Below, one piece after another: positions 13,985-18,510 of a DNA stretch of 18,510 bases. A program made the translations under genes and the position numbers. Positions within the stretch are counted from its first letter, which is position 1, and every line of letters starts with the position of its first letter. The notes beneath the pieces were generated by a model. The model searched no databases, was not told the DNA's origin, and saw nothing but the letters and a program-made list of their open reading frames with translations. This DNA is from Nitrospiria bacterium (GTDB taxonomy: Bacteria > Nitrospirota > CAKKRA01 > 9FT-COMBO-42-15): contig CAKKST010000219.1 in assembly GCA_919903585.1 (NCBI GenBank), positions 1 through 18,510 on the forward strand, read 5' to 3'.

Positions 13985-14575
13985 TTATATTTTTCCCTTT
14001 GTGGATAGCACCCCTTTAATCCGATCATCAATGGATGTTGCAGAATCAAGCGCCCTGCCAATGGCCTTGAAGACCGCCTCAATAATATGGTGCGTGTCCC
14101 TTCCGTACTGCACATTTATATGCAGCGTCATACCGCTATGATTGACAAATGCCCTGAAAAAGTCTTCTATCAACCCGGGGTCAAAATTCCTTACCTTGCA
14201 TTTCTTTCCCAGAGATATATTATAGACAAGATATGGCCTGCCGCTTATGTCAAGATTCACAGTTGCAAGCGCCTCATCCATCGGCACTGTGGCGCTGCCG
14301 TACCTTTTAATCCTCTTTTTATCACCGAGCGCCTTTGAAAAGGCATCGCCGAGGACAATGCCAATATCCTCCACTGTGTGATGAAAATCTATCTCTGTAT
14401 CGCCTTTTGCAGTAAGGTCTAAGTTAAAAAAACCGTGCCTTGTCATTAAATTAAGCATGTGGTCAAGAAAGGGGATGGTTGTATCGATGCAGGCATTGCC
14501 CTTTCCGTCAATGTCAATGCTGACCTTTATCTGCGTCTCTGTGGTCTTTCTCTCTACCTTTGCTGTGCGCGGCAT
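13985..14575 (-). CDS. hisB: Imidazoleglycerol-phosphate dehydratase HisB
   Basis: 196 residues; the monofunctional dehydratase, without the phosphatase domain found in enterobacterial HisB. Seen: RKTTETQIKVSIDIDGKG, TIPFLDHML, DFHHTVEDIGI, RNFDPGLIEDFFRAF, NHSGMTLHI and DTHHIIEAVFKAIGRAL, the repeated His/Glu manganese ligands. ATG start with GAGGAG six bases upstream. Because this form lacks the phosphatase, histidinol phosphate must be dephosphorylated by an enzyme not in this window. Confidence 0.98.
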   Translation of the reverse strand: MPRTAKVERKTTETQIKVSIDIDGKGNACIDTTIPFLDHMLNLMTRHGFFNLDLTAKGDTEIDFHHTVEDIGIVLGDAFSKALGDKKRIKRYGSATVPMDEALATVNLDISGRPYLVYNISLGKKCKVRNFDPGLIEDFFRAFVNHSGMTLHINVQYGRDTHHIIEAVFKAIGRALDSATSIDDRIKGVLSTKGKI

Positions 14576-14625
14576 ATGAATCTCCTCTCTATAGCATCAA
14601 GATTATTCGTGCAATTGTCTTCCTT

Positions 14626-14722
14626 TTCCCCTCCTTTGTAAGGAGGGGCGAGGGGAGGTAGATGATCTCACGCCTCTACCCCTCCTGACCTCCCCTTACA
14701 AAGGGGAGGAATATTTGATGGC
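14626..14722. repeat. MITE-like repeat with about 37-bp inverted ends, long copy
   Basis: The left arm starts TTCCCCTCCTTTGTAAGGAG. The right arm read in reverse starts TTCCTCCCCTTTGTAAGGGG. The two 37-base arms agree at 29 positions and end in TAGA around a short centre. The copy at 7897-7956 is an internally deleted relative sharing both ends. Fills the hisC-hisB gap. Coordinates may be off by a base. Confidence 0.85.
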
Positions 14723-14734
14723 ACCCTTGAGTCT

Positions 14735-15814
14735 CTATACCAGCTCCCTCAGCGCCTTCAAAAACTCCATGTTCTCATCAGGTGTTCCAATGGTAACTTG
14801 TAGTGCGTCCTTTAAATGGCCTTTGCCATTCACATTTCTAATTAATATGCCTCTATCAATTAAGCCCTTGTAAACCCTTTCTGCATTCTTCACCTTAAAG
14901 AATATAAAATTAGAATCAGAGGGATAGGCTCTGGTTCCGCTTATCCCTTTCATCTCCTCCATCATCCTCTCCCTTTCAGAGATAATAATATCAATCTGCT
15001 CATCGATTGGACCCCTGTTTTCAAGGACAAACCGCGCAATAACCTGTGAATAGCTGTTAAGATTATACGGAAGCCTGACCTTATTCAATTCAGAGACTAT
15101 TCCCTTATCAGCTATCAATATCCCAACCCTCAGGCCTGCAAGGCCTATCTTTGAAAGGGAGCGGAGTATCATAAGATTCTTATACTTCTTTAAATATGGT
15201 ATAAAGCTCTTCTTGGAAAAATTATAATATGCCTCATCCACTACCACAACTGTAGGGGCGGAATGCATTCCGCCCCTACATTCTTTAATAATCTTTAATA
15301 TCCTGTCCTCTGAAAAGCAGTTCCCTGTAGGGTTATTTGGATAGCTAATAAATATTACCCTCGGCCTCTTTTTCTTTACAGCAGCAATTATCTTCTCCAC
15401 ATCAAGGTCAAAATTTTCATTTAGGGGTATCTCTATCACCTGCTGCCCCTGCGCCCTCGCAATTATCCCGTACATGCTGAAGGTCGGCACAGAATATAAA
15501 AATCTCTCTGGAAATCCGCCAAAGGCAGTTACAATCATCTGGATTAGCTCATCCGAGCCATTGCCTATCATTATCTCATCCTCTTTCACATTAAGCTGGG
15601 ATGAAATAACCTTTCTAAGGTCATGGAGTTTGCTGTCAGGATAACGGTTTAAGAGTATCCCTTCCGCCTCATTCAATACACTTTTTTTAAATTCAGGTGG
15701 AAGGGGAAAGGGATTTTCTTTTGCATCAAGCCTTATCTTAGCTGGGATATCCTTAACCTCATATGCCTTTAACCCCAGCACCTCTTTTCTTATGAGTTTT
15801 TTTATATTTTTCAT
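14735..15814 (-). CDS. hisC: Histidinol-phosphate aminotransferase HisC
   Basis: 359 residues; PLP-dependent fold type I enzyme converting imidazole-acetol phosphate to histidinol phosphate. Seen: RLDAKENPFPLP, LNRYPDS, IGNGSDELI, SYPNNPTG, VVVVDEAYYNF with the PLP-binding Asp193, LRSLSKIGLAGLRVG with Lys222 as Schiff base, and FIFFKV. Residues 179-188 (CRGGMHSAPT), between NNPTG and DEAYY, are encoded exactly by a 30-bp perfect palindrome of the GTAG repeat family. The spacing from TG to DEAYY is about five residues longer than in E. coli or B. subtilis HisC. The catalytic residues are intact. ATG start with only a weak ribosome-binding site, in a gap filled by repeats. Confidence 0.97.
   Translation of the reverse strand: MKNIKKLIRKEVLGLKAYEVKDIPAKIRLDAKENPFPLPPEFKKSVLNEAEGILLNRYPDSKLHDLRKVISSQLNVKEDEIMIGNGSDELIQMIVTAFGGFPERFLYSVPTFSMYGIIARAQGQQVIEIPLNENFDLDVEKIIAAVKKKRPRVIFISYPNNPTGNCFSEDRILKIIKECRGGMHSAPTVVVVDEAYYNFSKKSFIPYLKKYKNLMILRSLSKIGLAGLRVGILIADKGIVSELNKVRLPYNLNSYSQVIARFVLENRGPIDEQIDIIISERERMMEEMKGISGTRAYPSDSNFIFFKVKNAERVYKGLIDRGILIRNVNGKGHLKDALQVTIGTPDENMEFLKALRELV
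15251..15280. repeat. 30-bp perfect GTAG palindrome inside hisC
   Basis: Arm TGTAGGGGCGGAATG (15251-15265) is followed by its exact reverse complement (15266-15280). The outer GTAGGGGCG/CGCCCCTAC words match the ends of the REPIN copies at 8674-8749 and 18083-18157. It is read as exactly ten codons, in frame. Confidence 0.92.
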
Positions 15815-15831
15815 TTACACGTTCTCTATTT

Positions 15832-15868
15832 CCCTCTCCCTTGACGGGAGAGGGTTAGGGTGAGGGTG
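15832..15868. repeat. Dispersed hairpin repeat, CCCTCTCCC type
   Basis: CCCTCTCCC TTGAC GGGAGAGGG followed by TTAGGGTGAGGGTGA. Same family and orientation as the third unit at 12538-12579. Confidence 0.85.
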
Positions 15869-15883
15869 ATTTTATATCTTTTT

Positions 15884-15920
15884 CACCCTCCCCTTTGTCC
15901 CCTCCCATCAAGGGAGGGGA
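15884..15920. repeat. CCCTCCC/GGGAGGG hairpin repeat
   Basis: CACCCTCCCCTTTGTCCCC then CTCCCATCAAGGGAGGGG, nearly identical to 12414-12450 (TTTG in place of TTAA). It sits beside a CCCTCTCCC hairpin, the same pairing as in the hisA-hisF gap. Confidence 0.88.
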
Positions 15921-15939
15921 ATTTTTTAGAAATGCATTT

Positions 15940-17235
15940 CTAGTTTCTTATTTTCTTCACTCTTATCCTCACAGATTTAGCATGCGCCTCAAGGCCCTCC
16001 ATCCCTGCAAGCCTTTCAATATAACCTGCCACTCTCGGAAGCTCATCAGCAGGATAGGATATGACACTTGACCTCTTTAGAAAATCCTCTACAGAGAGGG
16101 GCGAAAAGAATCTCGCTGTGCCGCCTGTGGGCAGTGTATGGCTCGGGCCAGCAACATAATCACCTACCGCCTCGGGTGTGTAGTGCCCGAGGAATATTGC
16201 GCCTGCATTCTTTATAAGGCCGAGCAGTTCATCAGGGTTCTCAACAGAAAGCTCAAGGTGCTCAGGCGCTATCTCATTTGCAATCCTCACAGCCTCCATC
16301 AGGTCTTTTACAACAATTATAATCCCGTAGCCATTGATGGATTTTTCTACTATCTCCTTCCTCTTTAATGAAGGCAACTGCTTTGCTATCTCTTTGTCTA
16401 CTGCCTCTGCTATCTTTTTTGATGGTGTAACAAGTATTGCCGATGCCCTTTCGTCATGCTCTGCCTGAGAGAGCATGTCTGCTGCAACAAATGCAGGGTC
16501 AGCGGTCTCATCTGCAACTATGAGTATCTCGCTCGGCCCTGCAATCATATCAATATCCACATAGCCGAACACGAGTTTTTTCGCAACAGCCACATAGATA
16601 TTTCCGGGGCCCACAATCTTGTCAACCTTTGGGATTGTCTCTGTGCCAAAGGCCAATGCGGCAATGGCCTGAACACCGCCAATCTTGTATATCTCATCCA
16701 CGCCTGCAATGGCTGCTGCAATGAGTACATTCGGATTCATCTCGCCTCTTGGCGCAGGGACAGTCATCACTAATCTTTCAACGCCTGCGACCTTTGCAGG
16801 TATGGCATTCATTAATACAGTGGATGGATAGGTTGCCTTTCCTCCCGGTACATACATGCCAACAGCGGCTAATGGCCGCACAATCTGGCCGAGTTGTATC
16901 CCGCCATCTTCATAAGTCCATGACTCAAATTTCTGCCTCTTATGAAAGGCAAGTATCCTCTCTGCTGAATGCTGCAGGGCATCAATATCCTCCTTTGCAG
17001 CACTTGAGTATGCCCTCTTTATATCATCCTCCATCACCCGCATATCAGAAGGAGCTAAAGAGATTGCATCGTATTTCTTTGTGTATTCTATTACAGCCTT
17101 ATCGCCCAACTTGCGGACATCACTGATAATCTTTTTGACAGAGGCCTCTATCTCCTCTAAATCTACCTCTCCCCTCTCTCTTATTCTCTTTATCTCTTTT
17201 TTAAAATCAGGCGATTTATAATCTATAATTTTCAT
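15940..17235 (-). CDS. hisD: Histidinol dehydrogenase HisD
   Basis: 431 residues, normal length; zinc enzyme performing the last two NAD-dependent oxidations from histidinol to histidine. Seen: GGIQLGQIVRPLAAVGMYVP, GGKATYPSTVLM, IYKIGGVQAIAALAFGT, KIVGPGNIYVA, IDMIAGPSEILI, LSQAEHDERA with zinc ligands Gln257 and His260, IAPEHLEL with the catalytic Glu-His, VGDYVAGPSHTLPTGG with the zinc Asp, and GLEAHAKSVRIR with the last His. ATG start at 17235 with GAGG seven bases upstream. The gap to hisG is filled with GTAG-type hairpins. Confidence 0.99.
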   Translation of the reverse strand: MKIIDYKSPDFKKEIKRIRERGEVDLEEIEASVKKIISDVRKLGDKAVIEYTKKYDAISLAPSDMRVMEDDIKRAYSSAAKEDIDALQHSAERILAFHKRQKFESWTYEDGGIQLGQIVRPLAAVGMYVPGGKATYPSTVLMNAIPAKVAGVERLVMTVPAPRGEMNPNVLIAAAIAGVDEIYKIGGVQAIAALAFGTETIPKVDKIVGPGNIYVAVAKKLVFGYVDIDMIAGPSEILIVADETADPAFVAADMLSQAEHDERASAILVTPSKKIAEAVDKEIAKQLPSLKRKEIVEKSINGYGIIIVVKDLMEAVRIANEIAPEHLELSVENPDELLGLIKNAGAIFLGHYTPEAVGDYVAGPSHTLPTGGTARFFSPLSVEDFLKRSSVISYPADELPRVAGYIERLAGMEGLEAHAKSVRIRVKKIRN

Positions 17236-17250
17236 TTAAAATCCTCTACT

Positions 17251-17321
17251 GACAGGCGAGACGCCTGTCCTACTGATTGTAAAATCACCACTCGTAGGAG
17301 GACAGCCGTCTCGGCTGTCCT
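17251..17321. repeat. Pair of GTAG-type hairpins between hisG and hisD
   Basis: Hairpin GACAGGCG AGA CGCCTGTC (17251-17269) followed by CTAC, and GTAG (17294-17297) followed by hairpin AGGACAGCCG TCT CGGCTGTCCT (17299-17321). Both carry GTAG next to the stem, the REP signature, but the GTAG words face inwards here rather than outwards. Confidence 0.78.
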
Positions 17322-17344
17322 AAATTTGATTTTTATTACGCTTT

Positions 17345-17362
17345 GTGCCGACTTATCGGCAC
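17345..17362. repeat. Short inverted repeat GTGCCGA/TCGGCAC after hisG
   Basis: Seven-base arms with a CTTA loop, 27 bases past the hisG stop. No T tract follows on the minus strand, so a terminator is not supported. Confidence 0.6.
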
Positions 17363-17388
17363 GCCTGTTTCATCTTTGCAAATAAAGA

Positions 17389-18054
17389 TTATATGACCTT
17401 TTTCACATCCTCAATTATCTCTTTAACCCTCTTATACTTTATCTTCATGCTCGCCCTGTTCACAATAAGCCTTGCAGTGGACTCTGCAACCCTCTCCACA
17501 ACTACAAGACCGTTTTCTTTCAATGTCCGCCCGGTAGAAATAAGATCAACTATCTGCTCTGAAAGGCCCATCAATGGCGCAAGCTCAATTGAGCCGTAGA
17601 GTTTTATTATCTCTACCTGAAGCCCCTTCTGGCTGAAATAGCGCTCTGTTATATTCGGATATTTTGTTGCAATACGTATTCGCGACCCTGCCTTCTGTAA
17701 TCCCGCATCCTGCGGCTCTGCCACAATAATCTGGCAATATCCGTATCCTAAGTCAATGGGCTCATACACATCTTTTTCCTGCTCCATGAGCACATCCTTG
17801 CCCACAATTCCCATATCACATGCGCCATATTCCACATAGGTCGGCACATCAATTGCCCTGATGATAAGAAACCTCACATCCTTCGCTGGCACATCAAAGA
17901 TAAGTTTTCTTGTATCTTTTAATACGCCCTTTACCTTAATGCCTATCTGTGAAAAGAGCTTAATTGACGGCTCAAGGAGCTTGCCCTTTGGAAGGGCTAT
18001 TGTTAAAGATTCAAGCCTGTCTTTTTCTGATTCTTTATTCTTAATCTTCTTCAT
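17389..18054 (-). CDS. hisG: ATP phosphoribosyltransferase, short form HisG
   Basis: 221 residues; first committed step of histidine synthesis, joining ATP and PRPP. Seen: LTIALPKGKLLEPSIKLF, RAIDVPTYVEYGACDMGIVG with the substrate-binding region, IRIATKYPNITERYF, IIKLYGSIELAPLMGLSEQI and DLISTGRTLKENGLVVVE with the PRPP motif. It ends about 25 residues later, without the C-terminal ACT-like regulatory domain of long HisG. Short forms act as an octamer with the tRNA-synthetase-like regulator HisZ, which is not in this window. ATG start at 18054 with no strong ribosome-binding site; about ten charged residues precede the conserved first strand, so the start is slightly uncertain. It follows murA after a REPIN. 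Confidence 0.97.
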   Translation of the reverse strand: MKKIKNKESEKDRLESLTIALPKGKLLEPSIKLFSQIGIKVKGVLKDTRKLIFDVPAKDVRFLIIRAIDVPTYVEYGACDMGIVGKDVLMEQEKDVYEPIDLGYGYCQIIVAEPQDAGLQKAGSRIRIATKYPNITERYFSQKGLQVEIIKLYGSIELAPLMGLSEQIVDLISTGRTLKENGLVVVERVAESTARLIVNRASMKIKYKRVKEIIEDVKKVI

Positions 18055-18082
18055 TTATATCCACACAAGATTTAAACGGGTT

Positions 18083-18157
18083 GTAGGGGCGACCCGTTCC
18101 TGTCTGCCGACAGGCAGGGGGTCGCCCAAAGAGGGCGAGGCATCGCCTCGCCCCTAC
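18083..18157. repeat. REPIN-like composite palindrome, copy B
   Basis: 75 bp from GTAGGGGCGACCC to GCCTCGCCCCTAC. Its reverse complement matches copy A (8674-8749) except for a G/A change in the small loop and the A/T-rich centre (CTCTTT against CTTTTTT-like). It fills the murA-hisG gap. Confidence 0.9.
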
Positions 18158-18162
18158 AGTCT

Positions 18163-18510
18163 TTACGAAGCCGATACCCTCTTTATCTTCGCGCCAAGCG
18201 CCGACAACTTCTCCTCAATCCTCTCATAGCCCCTGTCAAGATGATAGACGCGGGTAATCTCTGTCTCTCCATCCGCTGCGAGAGCGGCTAAGATTAATGA
18301 TGCGCTTGCCCGCAGATCCGTTGCCATTACAGGCGCTCCGCTTAATCTTGCGACGCCCCTTACAACAGCGCTGTCTCCATGCGCCTTTATATCAGCGCCC
18401 ATTCTCTTAAGTTCTGAAATATGGGTAAATCGATTCTCAAAGATGGTCTCGGTTATAACACTTGTCCCGTCCGCTATGCTCATCAGCGCCATAAACTGCG
18501 CCTGCATATC
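18163..18510 (-). CDS. murA: UDP-N-acetylglucosamine 1-carboxyvinyltransferase, C-terminal part
   Basis: At least 115 residues, truncated by the right window edge (the full enzyme is about 420). MurA transfers enolpyruvate to UDP-GlcNAc in the first step of peptidoglycan synthesis. Seen: DMQAQFMALMSIADGTSVIT, TIFENRFTHISELKRMGADI, VARLSGAPVMATDLRASASL and VYHLDRGYERIEEKL, all in the last domain of the EPSP-synthase-like fold. The catalytic Cys lies outside the window. The stop at 18163 is followed five bases on by the REPIN before hisG; the murA-his linkage is, as I recall, common in delta-type and Nitrospirota genomes. Confidence 0.97.
   Translation of the reverse strand, partial: DMQAQFMALMSIADGTSVITETIFENRFTHISELKRMGADIKAHGDSAVVRGVARLSGAPVMATDLRASASLILAALAADGETEITRVYHLDRGYERIEEKLSALGAKIKRVSAS

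Noticed and set aside
17345..17362. Terminator after hisG
   Set aside because: The stem is short and no T tract follows on the transcribed strand.

Overview
This window is a compact, almost entirely minus-strand gene block from a bacterium with moderate G+C. It holds the end of murA, a histidine biosynthesis operon, the macromolecular-synthesis genes (rpsU, yqeY, dnaG, rpoD), and a short RNA-metabolism tail (tRNA, zinc-ribbon coiled-coil protein, RNase H, RNase P RNA). As far as I recall, this order (murA-his-HIT-rpsU-yqeY-dnaG-rpoD) is typical of Desulfuromonadota-like 'deltaproteobacteria', Nitrospirota and related candidate lineages. I infer a Gram-negative member of that broad group but cannot name a phylum from the sequence alone.

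Read in transcription order (right to left): murA C-terminus (18510-18163); hisG short form, hisD, hisC, hisB, hisH, hisA, hisF (18054-11600); a redox insert of two overlapping small ferritin-like genes and one 621-residue protein joining glutaredoxin, ferredoxin-thioredoxin-reductase catalytic and DUF3422-like membrane modules (11363-8766); hisIE (8661-8005); a HIT hydrolase (7849-7505); a near-consensus sigma-70 promoter (7486-7458); rpsU, yqeY, a NIF3-like gene, dnaG and rpoD (7366-2038); a CAT-anticodon tRNA that is probably tRNA-Ile2 (1947-1872); a zinc-ribbon coiled-coil gene (1816-1091); an RNase H (1036-584); and rnpB (582-84). The only plus-strand gene is a truncated tRNA-Met(CAT) at the left edge, convergent with rnpB.

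The most striking property is heavy colonisation by short palindromic and heptameric repeats. Nearly every gap in the his region is filled with GTAG-ended REP/REPIN-like hairpins, CCCTCTCCCC/GGGGAGAGGG hairpins, or CCCTCCC/GGGAGGG hairpins. Repeats also lie inside functional genes. The P3 helix of RNase P RNA is a 25-bp perfect hairpin of repeat type, and a second C/G-rich element sits in its P10-P11 region. A 30-bp perfect palindrome forms ten in-frame codons of hisC. The same GGGTCAA heptad runs in frame through RNase H and through the catalytic loop of hisF.

Functionally, the his genes cover all steps except histidinol-phosphate phosphatase, and the short HisG would need a HisZ partner encoded elsewhere. 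The redox insert between hisF and hisIE combines diiron-type and Fe-S/thiol chemistry and is the best candidate for an undescribed protein system here.
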